From the NCBI GenBank assembly GCA_002731275.1, contig PCBK01000114.1, positions 1-64,000 of the forward strand: a DNA stretch of 64,000 bases, given 5' to 3'. The notes under the pieces are model-generated. The model made no database searches. It worked only from the letters and a program-made list of their open reading frames with translations, and was not told the DNA's origin. Each line of letters begins with the position of its first letter. Position 1 is the stretch's first letter. The position numbers and the translations under genes were made by a program. Positions 1 through 8,977 of the stretch are shown in pieces. This DNA is from Deltaproteobacteria bacterium. GTDB taxonomy: Bacteria > Myxococcota_C > UBA6777.

Positions 1-15
1 ATTCGCTCCTAACGT

Positions 16-83
16 AGTCCTCCGAAAAGGACTCAGGCTGGTCAACATAGAGACTCTTTCAAGCCTCTCCCTTTAGGGGGAGG
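16..83. other. two stem-loops downstream of the G1PDH homologue
   Basis: Two inverted repeats lie just past the end of the minus-strand gene: AGTCCT (16-21) with AGGACT (28-33) around a 6-base loop, and a 7-of-8 bp stem at about 64-83 (CCTCTCCC against GGGGGAGG around TTTA). Read on the minus strand neither is followed by a U-tract, so they are not classical intrinsic terminators. They may still stabilise the mRNA end or be chance. Confidence 0.25.
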
Positions 84-118
84 TCGTTGACGATGAATCC
101 TTTGGAGAGTGGGTTGCC

Positions 119-1459
119 TTACAGGATGTCGGCGGCGAGGTCGAGGATGGTGAGGCGATCCCGGATATCACGACAAATCCCAAGGATACGATCTGAGTCT
201 TCCTGGCTCACGTCGATATCTTGGGGAACAACAGGTGCCTTCGCGAGTTGGAGTGCCTGGTTGACGCGCTCTGCGTGTTGAGCGGCCTTTTGAAGCTGCT
301 CGCGCACCTGTGACCAATGCTCGCGCAAACCTGCGCGCGTTTTGAGACGGTGGGCGCGGTTGTATTTCTTCGAGGACTCTTTGATCGCTGCGTTCATCGA
401 CGTCTCACCAAGCTCTGGATGTCGTGACGCGAACCACGCGCGGAATGCGTCTTCATCTGCCGGATCAGGCTCGACGGGTGTTTGTGAGAGCGCCTGTTGG
501 ACATGCTCATCGTCACATGCCGCGACGTTGACAAAGAGTGGGTGGACAAGACCACACGCGATACCCACCTGTGTCCCGTGGAGAGCTTGTGGGGGAAGGC
601 CTGCGTCGTGTCGCTCCATGTCGAGCCTGTGGGACCAAAGGTGTTCACCACCTGAAGCAGGAGCGCTGGAGCCCGCGAGTAACATGGAGAAGCCGGAGAT
701 CCAAAGCGTCTCCATCAGATCTGCGACCGCCTGCGCATCATTTTGCCCAATTTTTTCTGCATCTTCGAGCGTTCGGTCAAACACCTCTTCGACCATCTGA
801 ATGGGCAATTGCCAGGCTTTCATACCCTTGATCAGGTTGGCGACTGAGGCATCTGCACCGGCGAATGGCTTGGAGCAAAGGTCTCCTAAGCCTGCGAGAT
901 TCATCAACGCAGGGGCCTGTGCGATTACTTCTGGATCTGCATACACACCGATAGGCGGCGCACATGGGACCGTTGATTTGAGTCCTTTCACGTAGAGTGC
1001 GGCGATACCGCTTGTGTATCCATTCATCGAAGAGGCTGTGGCGTAGGACAGGTAGGGAAGTGAGCGACAAAAGGACGCGTATTTGGCGATGTCGTTGATG
1101 GTTCCTGCGCCGACAGAGACGACGAGTTTGGCGTCTTCTTTGTCGATCAGTCCGGCGAGCAAGTCCGTCTGCTTGTCGTCTGCTGAGGGGGCACTCCCAT
1201 CGGCTTTATTGGCCACATGGTGACGGACTACACGTCTTCCTTGATCGGCAATACAGCGCTCCACTCGCTCACTCAAAGAGAGCGTGTTGTCGTCGCATAC
1301 GACGTATACAGTGTCGTCGCTGGTGGTCAACTCTTTTGCATGTTGTCCGAGGGTGGACTCGACACCAGAGGCGAGCACCGCCCATCTCGTTGGAACTGTT
1401 GCTGTCGAACCGTCAGGTCGTTGGTGGCTGCTGTCTAACCATCGTTCGATATCGCGCAT
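119..1459 (-). CDS. sn-glycerol-1-phosphate dehydrogenase (AraM/EgsA family) homologue
   Basis: 446-residue protein of the iron-containing alcohol dehydrogenase superfamily, closest by eye to AraM/EgsA glycerol-1-phosphate dehydrogenases, which reduce dihydroxyacetone phosphate to sn-glycerol-1-phosphate with NAD(P)H. The dinucleotide-binding motif GAGTINDIAKY is at residues 117-127, followed by the TASSMNGYTS block near 141-150. Metal-ligand candidates are Asp in GLGDLCSK (about 193), His in GGEHLWSH and His in LHGTQVGI. About 50 residues longer than typical bacterial AraM because of a helical C-terminal end. The ATG at 1459 has AAGGA about 8 bases upstream. Cytoplasmic. Family assignment is strong; the exact substrate is inferred, since related 3-dehydroquinate-synthase-like enzymes share the fold. 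Confidence 0.85.
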   Translation of the reverse strand: MRDIERWLDSSHQRPDGSTATVPTRWAVLASGVESTLGQHAKELTTSDDTVYVVCDDNTLSLSERVERCIADQGRRVVRHHVANKADGSAPSADDKQTDLLAGLIDKEDAKLVVSVGAGTINDIAKYASFCRSLPYLSYATASSMNGYTSGIAALYVKGLKSTVPCAPPIGVYADPEVIAQAPALMNLAGLGDLCSKPFAGADASVANLIKGMKAWQLPIQMVEEVFDRTLEDAEKIGQNDAQAVADLMETLWISGFSMLLAGSSAPASGGEHLWSHRLDMERHDAGLPPQALHGTQVGIACGLVHPLFVNVAACDDEHVQQALSQTPVEPDPADEDAFRAWFASRHPELGETSMNAAIKESSKKYNRAHRLKTRAGLREHWSQVREQLQKAAQHAERVNQALQLAKAPVVPQDIDVSQEDSDRILGICRDIRDRLTILDLAADIL

Positions 1460-1609
1460 GTATGGCTTCCTTTATGTATGGCAAGGTCAAGAGAAGATAT
1501 ACGTACAGGCTCCATCACGAGTGGGAGCCTGATGGACGGCCTGTTTGTAACAGTTTTGGGGAGAATTGACAAGGTCGTGGAGGGCGGAGGGAAGGTGGTT
1601 GAAGATAGA

Positions 1610-3844
1610 TTAGGGAGTGACCTCTGTGGAGAGGTCCTCTTGGCGTTGGTTGAGTCTAAGCATGATACCGACGACTACGGAGACACACATCCCCAAGAAG
1701 CCACCCAAGACAAAGGTTTGGTAGTGGAAGAGTGTAAGCTGTGTCGCGAGGACAAGTGTACCTATCGACAGCACGATAGAGCCCAGCAGCACAAGGGAGT
1801 GATGGCGTCGGTGTAGTGCGCTCATGCTGAACGCGAACCCCAGGAAGAGACCACTAAACAACAAGAGCCCAATACCAAGCGTCCGAAGCCAAGGGGAGCG
1901 ATGTTGGAGATCGAGTGTGGTCGTTGTGTGAGGGGCGAGATAATAGCGTTTGAAGCTGTATCTTCGGCCCCATCTTGGGAGTTGTATTTTGACTGGCAAA
2001 GTCCCTACGGTCTGTGTTTGGTTGGCGTAGTTGCGGAATATTTGCTGACTTGGGTTGTGTGTCCGTTGAGTACGTTGTGTGAATGAGCGACGATTGGAGA
2101 GTCTGGAGGAGAGGGAGAGTGGGGAGGTGATCTTCCAGTTGGAGTAGCCTCTGACTCTTTCGTTCCCGAGGATGTCGGTTTTCCAGGTCACTTTTCCCTC
2201 TGGCAAATACAACGCCCACTGCAGCTCGCTGATCCAGATGTCGATACTCGGTAGCGCAAATGTATGTTGGGTGACGCCACCAAAACCTTTGCTTTGGACG
2301 CTGTAGACAAGCTCAACTTGAAAGGTGTTGCCTGCTTGCTTTCCCGAACGCTTCAAGGGGATCAGGACTTTGTCTCCATCTTTGGCTGGTTTTACGGGCT
2401 TCTTCGCGACAAAAGCGCTCTTGAGCTTGGCGTTTGTTGGGAGCTTGATCGCGATGAATTGCTTAAATGTGTTCCTCACGAGGTAAGACGCTTGTACCCA
2501 GAGCTTTCCGGTCTTGTTGCTGACTGTCGTGTATTGGGCTTTGTCGATCGTCGAGGCGGGGGTGTTGATGTTGGTGTATCGGTTGATCAACAGCGACCAC
2601 GAGACTGGACGTTTTCCAAAGCGATATGCTCGAAGTATTGGACGTGTGGTTCCCTGGCTGATCTGGCTTGGAAGCTCGCGGACATCGATCGTTGCTGCGT
2701 GATGTGGGATGACATTGATCTCGTCGTTTCCGATAACTTCGATTCCAAGATAGCCGGACTCTCTTTGTACGCCTAGAGGTTCGGGGAGCAGTATGGTGCT
2801 TTTGTGTTTGCGTTGTTGTAGCTCTGCGAGCACGGAAATTTCATAGCGTTCGGTCACTGGCTCGACGAGGAGGACGTCGAGGACCGTTTTGTTCTTTTGC
2901 TTTAGAAGTTGGTAGTCTCGCAGTCCCAACCCATGCACTTGTCGGATTCTTAGTCCTTTTGGAATGACGAACTGAAAGCGTTGTTTGGGTGCGTGGACGA
3001 TAGTGTATCGCACGGTGAAGAAGAGGTCTTGTCCACCACGTCCGACTGAAAGCAGTGAGTATGTCCGTGCGTACAGACGTGAACGCTTGGAGGTCTTCTT
3101 TTGGGATGTTTGTGTTTGCTCGGCTTTCCACCAACGCAAGGTAAGCGAGGTCTTTTGTGGATGAAGGATTGTCTTGAGTGATGTCTTTCCTTTGCTGCGG
3201 GTGATCTTGGTGGCGTACCCGCCTTTGAGCGTTGGGCGGAAGTGATTGCTCGGAAACACCACGACGAAGTGAGCGGTACTGCCCGGTGCAAAGTGCAACT
3301 TCGTTTGTGGATCTGGGCCAGATTTTTGTGGGATAAAGAAGGTCATCTTCAGCGTGTGCCTTCCTGCCTCTTTGAGCGCCAACTTGACGTACGATGAGTT
3401 CGCCCCTTTGGTAAACAAGAGCGCCGGACGTCCGTTTAATGTCGCTTTTCTTAATGGGTACTTTTGCCACAGTACGTCGATACTTTGCCATCCTTTTGAC
3501 TGCTTCTCGACGTACATGGTGGCTTCGACGTGGAATCCCTTTTTCCTATAGTGGGCCTTGTAATGACCTTCACCGAGTCGCAACAGGCTGTCTTGCTTGC
3601 TCGTTTGACGTTGCAGTAGGTGTTTGTACGTCGTCAGTGGGATCCAGGCGCCTTCCTGGAACATCATCGTTTTTGAGGTTGTTTGAGTGGATTGTCTGGG
3701 TGTTGTAGGAGGCTTGCCTCCTGCGTAGGATATCGTCGGTAAACACACCAACATGAGCCAGGTTGTGAGAATTCGTATCATCTTGTCAGTCCACGTGCTT
3801 AGGGTCGAAGAGGGCGCGTTTGTGTCGTGTTGTGTACGTGTCAT
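1610..3844 (-). CDS. secreted beta-rich protein with C-terminal membrane helices, paralogue of upstream gene
   Basis: No function recognised. About 744 residues. A signal peptide is visible near residues 22-43 (hydrophobic run ending TISYAGG), then about 600 mostly beta-type residues rich in Lys/Arg/Thr/Tyr, then two membrane helices near residues 665-690 and 695-730 and a short tail. The block from about 430 to 530 (TNAKLKSAFVAKKPVKPAK followed by KVLIPLKRS and FQVELVYSV) is clearly related to the upstream 831-residue protein, which has SAKLLGAFVAGQPIQPAKKG and FPVEILYTI. The ATG at 3844 overlaps the stop of that gene (TGATG) and has GGGAG 7 bases upstream, so the two are translationally coupled. 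A GTG at 3847 is an alternative start. Confidence 0.8.
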   Translation of the reverse strand: MTRTQHDTNAPSSTLSTWTDKMIRILTTWLMLVCLPTISYAGGKPPTTPRQSTQTTSKTMMFQEGAWIPLTTYKHLLQRQTSKQDSLLRLGEGHYKAHYRKKGFHVEATMYVEKQSKGWQSIDVLWQKYPLRKATLNGRPALLFTKGANSSYVKLALKEAGRHTLKMTFFIPQKSGPDPQTKLHFAPGSTAHFVVVFPSNHFRPTLKGGYATKITRSKGKTSLKTILHPQKTSLTLRWWKAEQTQTSQKKTSKRSRLYARTYSLLSVGRGGQDLFFTVRYTIVHAPKQRFQFVIPKGLRIRQVHGLGLRDYQLLKQKNKTVLDVLLVEPVTERYEISVLAELQQRKHKSTILLPEPLGVQRESGYLGIEVIGNDEINVIPHHAATIDVRELPSQISQGTTRPILRAYRFGKRPVSWSLLINRYTNINTPASTIDKAQYTTVSNKTGKLWVQASYLVRNTFKQFIAIKLPTNAKLKSAFVAKKPVKPAKDGDKVLIPLKRSGKQAGNTFQVELVYSVQSKGFGGVTQHTFALPSIDIWISELQWALYLPEGKVTWKTDILGNERVRGYSNWKITSPLSLSSRLSNRRSFTQRTQRTHNPSQQIFRNYANQTQTVGTLPVKIQLPRWGRRYSFKRYYLAPHTTTTLDLQHRSPWLRTLGIGLLLFSGLFLGFAFSMSALHRRHHSLVLLGSIVLSIGTLVLATQLTLFHYQTFVLGGFLGMCVSVVVGIMLRLNQRQEDLSTEVTP

Positions 3845-6339
3845 CACTTTTCTCCCTCTTCTTCGAGCTGTTCGTCGTCTTCTTCGGCCTCTTCATCATC
3901 TGGAGCCAGATCGGCCTCAAGCGTTGCGGGAGAATTGTTTTCCTCGACAGAGGTCTCTTTGCTGAGCGCTTGAAATTGTTTGGTGAAAAACAGCGGGTAG
4001 ATAGGAACTCCCATAAAAAAGAGGGATATCTGCATTCCCACACCATCAAAGAGCAACAACATAAAGGTCAGGAAGGCGGACCACCATCTCATCCAGCCGA
4101 GATAGACAGGGAAGTTGTCGATCACCTCTTGACGTGGGAAGAATACTCCATACAGACAGAGCGCCCAAGCCCCAAAGAGTAGGCCACGGAAGCCTGCGAG
4201 ATAGGTCAGTGGGAGAAAGTAACCCACGACGAAGAGCCCAATCCACCCAAGGATAGAGAGGACGATAAAGTGCCACTGGATGCCGCCTTTGTGGAACAGC
4301 GCGACGAATGCGAGGAAGAGAAGCAGGATGGTGAGCGCGAGGACGAACCAGAACCACGTGACACTCCATTCGTGTTGTAAGTAGCTGATCCCAACAGTTG
4401 GAGAGGTGCCTTTGAGAAGGTGTCCGCGAAAACGCAAGCTTCGACCGATAAGTGGAAGACTTGCCCGGAGTTGTCGACTAAACTGGTTGAATCGAGAGCG
4501 ATAGGCTTTTCTACGCGCTTTGCTCACGGTGGATATACTGTCGTTGCTAAATCGCTCTTTGAGTCCGCGTCCATCGTACACGTTGTATTTTTTACGAGAC
4601 CAGCCGCCGGCGGAGACGTAAGGGGTTCCTGCGCGCCAGTCTTCCATCAGACGTTTCTCCAGGCGTCTGAGAAAGCGCGTACTCCAAGGGGTTTTGACTG
4701 TTCCTTCAAACCAGATAGGGCGGTGGGAGCGTGGGAAGTAGTAGTACCAGTCGAAATACAGGACTTCGAGCGGTGTAGAGGGCAGTTTGCTGACAAAAGT
4801 TCCCCACGCACCAAGGCGTTTACGTGGGATGGTGTAGAGAATTTCGACGGGGAACATTTGCTTGCTGCGTTTTCCTTGTGAGCGAGCGAGTGGGAAGAGG
4901 TAGATGACCTGTTTTTTGGAGAGTCCCTTTTTGGCGGGTTGTATCGGTTGTCCCGCGACGAATGCGCCGAGCAGTTTTGCACTTTGGGGCATGTATACAG
5001 GCATAAACTGCCTTCTGTTGTTGGTCACCCAGTAAGTCGCTTTGGTCATCTCTCGACCTTCACGTGTGCGGATCGTCTCAAATCGCGCGCGGTTGATCAC
5101 TGTACTGAGGACTTTAAGCCACGGATGTTTTGTGACCTTTACTTTGATCTCTCCCTGTTGATCTGTGCATTCATATCCGAGCAGAATGGGGCGATTGCTC
5201 TGGCTACGGATCGACTGCGAAAGACTTCTTACATCGACTTGTTGGGCTTTGGACGCGCTCGCGTGTGTGACCTCTGTGTCTGCTTGTGCAAGAACTCCGA
5301 CGAAAGCAGCGTATTGTTCGGCTCCTGGTGCCTGTGGGAATGGGAGCGAGATGCTCTTCTTAGTCGGGAGTTTGGAGCGCTCAAATTTGACCTCGATATC
5401 TTGCTTCTTTCGAATTGCCCGAGAAAATTGGACGGTGATATGGCGTCGTGTTTTCGTCCGTTTGGTTTCAAACCATTCGGCGACACCGTGACCTCCAATG
5501 TGAAGGAGTTCGACATTGACAGGCATACGGAATTGGAAGGAGCGGATTGAACCAGTGAGCAATTGGATGGAGACTTTGCTTTTTCCAAACAGCAAGCCTT
5601 CTCGCAGGTTGAGCAGCGTTTGGGTGCGGACACGCATACGTGTTTGTTCTTTGCGCTCGATCAATTGGCCTTTCCAGCGAAGTACGATAGGGCGCTCGCT
5701 TGGAAGGTACATGTTGACGTTTGTCGTGTTTTTTTGTGTGGTTGTTTTGATAGACGATGAAGGTGAAGTTTGGAACTCCCAGCCTTTGCCGGGCAAGCTC
5801 AACTCGATATTGGCGCTAGGAACTTTCGGCAGCAGCAGCGGCGCGACGTGCTCTCCTTGTAGCTGTGAGTGCTTGACCTGGTATCGGTATCGAATCTCGT
5901 ACCGGCCTTTGGAGAGCGGGACCCAGAATCCTCGTGAATCTTTGAGAGGGGCGACCTTTTGGCCGTTGATGATCACTTTCGAGATCAGCGCTTCTTTGCG
6001 ACTCAATACAAAGCGAGACCATTTTTGACTGTTGCCCCGGACGATGAGTGTCCCGTCGAGTGTCAGAAGTTTTTTTGAGATGTTTCCTACGTATTTAGCG
6101 GAAAGAACGTGTGTTTGAGGAGCCGTTGGGAGCGTCTTTTTTTTGAGCCACTGTTTGATCGTGTCGATGTTGACGAAGACACGTCCCTGGTCAAGATGTG
6201 CGTTGGGTGTGGTTGGTTTGGAAGTGGGCTGGGCCCACGCCGTCGAGATGTGCAACAAGATCACCAACCATCCTGATAAGATGGGTGTCCAGAATCTTTG
6301 CGAGGGTGGGGAGTGTTTTTTCATGTGAGAAGACCTCAT
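3844..6339 (-). CDS. secreted/membrane protein of unknown function, first of a coupled paralogous pair
   Basis: 831 residues. N-terminal signal peptide (hydrophobic core near residues 20-36, cleavage likely after STAWA), a long beta-rich extracytoplasmic region (about 40-650), then about five membrane helices (about 660-800) and a strongly acidic Glu/Asp tail of some 30 residues that should face the cytoplasm if the helix count is odd. Homologous to the downstream partner over the middle and late extracytoplasmic region. ATG 6339 follows AAAGGAAG closely; an ATG at 6324 with AGGT at better spacing is an alternative. The pair probably works together at the cell envelope; the function is unknown to me. 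Confidence 0.8.
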   Translation of the reverse strand: MRSSHMKKHSPPSQRFWTPILSGWLVILLHISTAWAQPTSKPTTPNAHLDQGRVFVNIDTIKQWLKKKTLPTAPQTHVLSAKYVGNISKKLLTLDGTLIVRGNSQKWSRFVLSRKEALISKVIINGQKVAPLKDSRGFWVPLSKGRYEIRYRYQVKHSQLQGEHVAPLLLPKVPSANIELSLPGKGWEFQTSPSSSIKTTTQKNTTNVNMYLPSERPIVLRWKGQLIERKEQTRMRVRTQTLLNLREGLLFGKSKVSIQLLTGSIRSFQFRMPVNVELLHIGGHGVAEWFETKRTKTRRHITVQFSRAIRKKQDIEVKFERSKLPTKKSISLPFPQAPGAEQYAAFVGVLAQADTEVTHASASKAQQVDVRSLSQSIRSQSNRPILLGYECTDQQGEIKVKVTKHPWLKVLSTVINRARFETIRTREGREMTKATYWVTNNRRQFMPVYMPQSAKLLGAFVAGQPIQPAKKGLSKKQVIYLFPLARSQGKRSKQMFPVEILYTIPRKRLGAWGTFVSKLPSTPLEVLYFDWYYYFPRSHRPIWFEGTVKTPWSTRFLRRLEKRLMEDWRAGTPYVSAGGWSRKKYNVYDGRGLKERFSNDSISTVSKARRKAYRSRFNQFSRQLRASLPLIGRSLRFRGHLLKGTSPTVGISYLQHEWSVTWFWFVLALTILLLFLAFVALFHKGGIQWHFIVLSILGWIGLFVVGYFLPLTYLAGFRGLLFGAWALCLYGVFFPRQEVIDNFPVYLGWMRWWSAFLTFMLLLFDGVGMQISLFFMGVPIYPLFFTKQFQALSKETSVEENNSPATLEADLAPDDEEAEEDDEQLEEEGEK

Positions 6340-6986
6340 TTTCTTCCTTTGTCCGTTTGTGTCGAGAGAATGTATCGTTGTTGACGATGAAAAAGAGTGC
6401 GTCTTGTGTGTATGACAATGTATGTAACGTCTGTTTGGTTACAATGATCTGTTTTGGTATGTTTCAAGGCAGTGTGCATGTGCAGCAGGTGTTTTGTGTG
6501 AATGAAGTGTGAATTTGGCGAGAAAAAAATGTAAGGGCCGCTTACATCACAATACGCTATGGAATGGGGGATATATCCCCTTTTGACTGCCGTGAGAGTG
6601 AGGTCGCTCTGAAAGATCTGCTTGAAAATGGGGGTCTTTCTTGTTAAGTGGAGAAACCTCTCAGGATTTATGCGGGACTTTCTTGACCTCATATACGCAT
6701 CCTGGCATGATGGCTTGGCACTAGGGAGATGTCATAATCTCAAGGCAAAAAACGCCTGGAGGTTTGTTTGTGTCCTCCAACAGGACTTCCATTCTACCTC
6801 TCTCCTCGACCAGAACTTTTGTCTTCTTCTGGTCACGAGTGTGCTTCACAATAGAATCGATGATTGAAAGTGGATGACACCACTGTGGTTATGCGTCGAC
6901 CAGCAGTATGTGTCTACTCTTGCGGTAAATGGAACTGAATAGGTATGCTGGATTCAAATAGCGGCTCAAATTTGAGAGGTGCCCAG
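6340..6986. other. 647-base divergent intergenic region
   Basis: Lies between the minus-strand paralogue pair and the plus-strand transglycosylase, so it should hold both promoters. The short open frames here (a 118-codon frame on minus, an 81-codon frame on plus) have no recognisable domain, no good ribosome binding site and unusual composition; I do not call them genes. The one clear structure is the hairpin plus T-tract at 6523-6547, listed separately. Confidence 0.5.
6523..6547 (-). terminator. hairpin with T-tract, terminator or leader attenuator
   Basis: On the minus strand a perfect 7-bp stem ATGTAAG / CTTACAT with a CGGCC loop (6529-6547) is followed directly by a run of T (complement of A at 6523-6529). 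This has the form of a Rho-independent terminator reading leftward. It sits about 190 bases upstream of the minus-strand gene starting at 6339 and not after any recognised gene, so it may act as an attenuator in that gene's leader, end a small RNA, or be a protein-binding dyad. Confidence 0.45.
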
Positions 6987-8792
6987 ATGAGGGATGCTTC
7001 ACAACAGAAAACACACACATCACATTTGATCTCAGCGCTCTGCATCTTTGTGGGGGCTTGGGGGTTGTTAAGCGGTTGCTCGCTTCAATCAACAAGCGTG
7101 ACAAAGGCGAGCCCTGCCCACGTCAACGGCCAAATTTTGGGGGAATCCAATATCATCCCCAAGTTTGCGAAACAACGTGATGGACGTTGGGCCCATGGGT
7201 TGCAACTTCGCCACGGTGTACGCTTGGCGGTGGCTGATGAAGCTGAGACTACAACAGCATCCTTGACGACCACAGACAAACAAGAGGATGACCGACCGCT
7301 CCCCAAGATCAAGCGCCGTAAGAAACGCCGCAAAGTGCGTCGAAAACGTCGCAAGCTACGTCGTAAAAGACGTAAACGCCGCCGAAAAGGCAAGCGACGT
7401 GCACGACGCAAGAAGAAGAAGAAAAAGAAGATCGTGCTCGTCTCCGCAAAGCGTGTCGATCAGATTCTTGCTCGTCTCCAACCTGTCGTCTTCAAACACC
7501 GCAAACTCAATTCCGAAAAATCGTTACATAAAGTACCCAGTAAAAGACCGCTCATCCCATTGCCAAAAGACCGACGATTTCGTTGGGTTGTCAAAAAGTA
7601 TCGGGGTTTGTTTTGGGGCTTTACCTGGTCGATTATGAAGAACCGAGGGCAGTTCGAAGCCCAAATGCGCCGTCATCTTAAAACGCTTGATGTTCCCGAG
7701 GAGCTGTTTCTCTTGCCGGGGATCGAGTCCAACTACAAAGTGCGACTGATCTCCTCTGTTGGTGCTGTCGGGATTTGGCAGTTTATGTATAAGACTGGCC
7801 GACGTTTTAAGCTGAATGTGAGCGCGTGGCACGATGAGCGTCGTCACATCCGCAAGGCGACACTTGGTGGCGGACGTTATCTGCGAGATCTTTATCGTCA
7901 CTTCGGTCGGTGGGAATTCGCAATCGCGGCATACAACTGTGGAAAACATTGCGTTGAACGTGCGCTCAAGCGATGTCCAAACATGACCTTTTGGAAGATG
8001 CGTGTGAGCCGTTGTGGGTTGCCTGCTGAGACCAGAGAGTACGTCGCGCGGTTCTTTGCGATGCTTCACTCACTCAAGAATCCACCTCGTCCAGAGCGTC
8101 CTATCAAGCCGAAACCTGCTGTTGTGCTCGCGTCTGTGAAGACTCCTGGCCCAATGAGCTTGATCGAGATCTCCAAAGGGACTGGTATCCCGCTCCGTAA
8201 GCTTCATTTTTACAACCCCGAGTTGTCTTCTTGGGCAACACCACCCAAAATGAAGTACGAATTGCTCGTCTCTCCGAAAGATGTTCCCAAAGTAAAGTCT
8301 TTCTTGTCCAAAAAGCGCCCCGGCGCCTACTGGATCAAAGAAGTTCCTGTACAGCCAGGTGAAGATATCCAAAAAATCGCACGTCGTCATGGACTGACTG
8401 AGAAAGAAGTTAGAGTCTACAATCGTATCTGGCGTGGACCTGTTCCAAGTCGTCGTCGATACCTGTTGCTTCCTATGCCATGGGGCAAGCAAAAGTGGCG
8501 TCGCTCTCGCAAAGTCAATCGATATCTCGCGAAGTTGACGGACAAGATTCGTCGCTTTCGTTGGCGGTATCCGGTTGGATACAAGATCCATCGCCGTGGC
8601 TTTTGCCACAGAGCACGTCGCGGTCAGTCTTTGTTTGGCATCGCGAGACGCTACGGGATGTCGAGATATCGAATCAAACTGTACAATCCTGGTGTGACAA
8701 AGGTTCGCTCAGGTGACCTGATTCGCCTGCGTTACAACGCCAAGTGTGGAAAACGCAAGCGTCCACGTCTCGCTTCCGCCTTTAGCTCGTGA
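6987..8792 (+). CDS. mltD: MltD-like membrane-bound lytic murein transglycosylase, LysM lipoprotein
   Basis: Cleaves peptidoglycan glycan strands (family inference). The chosen ATG at 6987 has GAGAGG 7 bases upstream and starts a lipoprotein signal peptide with lipobox LLSGC (Cys about 31); a 14-codon longer frame from 6945 lacks a clear site. After a variable region comes an extreme Lys/Arg tract at about residues 107-148 (around 40 residues, nearly all K or R). The SLT/goose-lysozyme-like domain has the catalytic Glu in LLPGIESNYK (Glu about 247), then SSVGAVGIWQF and AIAAYNCG. Two or more LysM modules follow (VQPGEDIQKIARRHG and ARRGQSLFGIARRYG). Single gene by spacing. The basic tract between lipid anchor and enzyme is not usual for MltD. 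Confidence 0.88.
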   Translation: MRDASQQKTHTSHLISALCIFVGAWGLLSGCSLQSTSVTKASPAHVNGQILGESNIIPKFAKQRDGRWAHGLQLRHGVRLAVADEAETTTASLTTTDKQEDDRPLPKIKRRKKRRKVRRKRRKLRRKRRKRRRKGKRRARRKKKKKKKIVLVSAKRVDQILARLQPVVFKHRKLNSEKSLHKVPSKRPLIPLPKDRRFRWVVKKYRGLFWGFTWSIMKNRGQFEAQMRRHLKTLDVPEELFLLPGIESNYKVRLISSVGAVGIWQFMYKTGRRFKLNVSAWHDERRHIRKATLGGGRYLRDLYRHFGRWEFAIAAYNCGKHCVERALKRCPNMTFWKMRVSRCGLPAETREYVARFFAMLHSLKNPPRPERPIKPKPAVVLASVKTPGPMSLIEISKGTGIPLRKLHFYNPELSSWATPPKMKYELLVSPKDVPKVKSFLSKKRPGAYWIKEVPVQPGEDIQKIARRHGLTEKEVRVYNRIWRGPVPSRRRYLLLPMPWGKQKWRRSRKVNRYLAKLTDKIRRFRWRYPVGYKIHRRGFCHRARRGQSLFGIARRYGMSRYRIKLYNPGVTKVRSGDLIRLRYNAKCGKRKRPRLASAFSS

Positions 8793-8875
8793 GTCTTTTC
8801 CTTCTATCCTCTTCACTTGGTTCGTCCCCCCACTGAAGACCAATTTCTCCTTTCCATTTGGACCGATTTTCCTCC

Positions 8876-8905
8876 TTGACAATACGCGCCCTTTTCCGCT
8901 ACATA
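8876..8905 (+). promoter_or_regulatory. candidate sigma70-type promoter for the B12 radical SAM gene
   Basis: TTGACA at 8876-8881 and TACATA at 8900-8905, separated by 18 bases, about 70 bases before the GTG/ATG of the next gene. The -35 is a perfect consensus match; the -10 is partial. No mapping data; called from sequence only. Confidence 0.45.
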
Positions 8906-8977
8906 TGGTCTGTTCTGCCCGCAATCTAGAAGATTTTTCTGGCGCGCTGCGCGCTTTTTGTCCCAACTTGGAGTGTT

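Noticed and set aside
342-800. 152-codon plus-strand frame opposite the G1PDH homologue
   Set aside because: Antisense shadow of a well-supported gene, with cysteine- and serine-rich translation and no recognisable domain.
6336-6692. 118-codon minus frame upstream of the paralogue pair
   Set aside because: Overlaps the start region of the real gene and contains the hairpin with T-tract; composition is not protein-like and no ribosome binding site fits.
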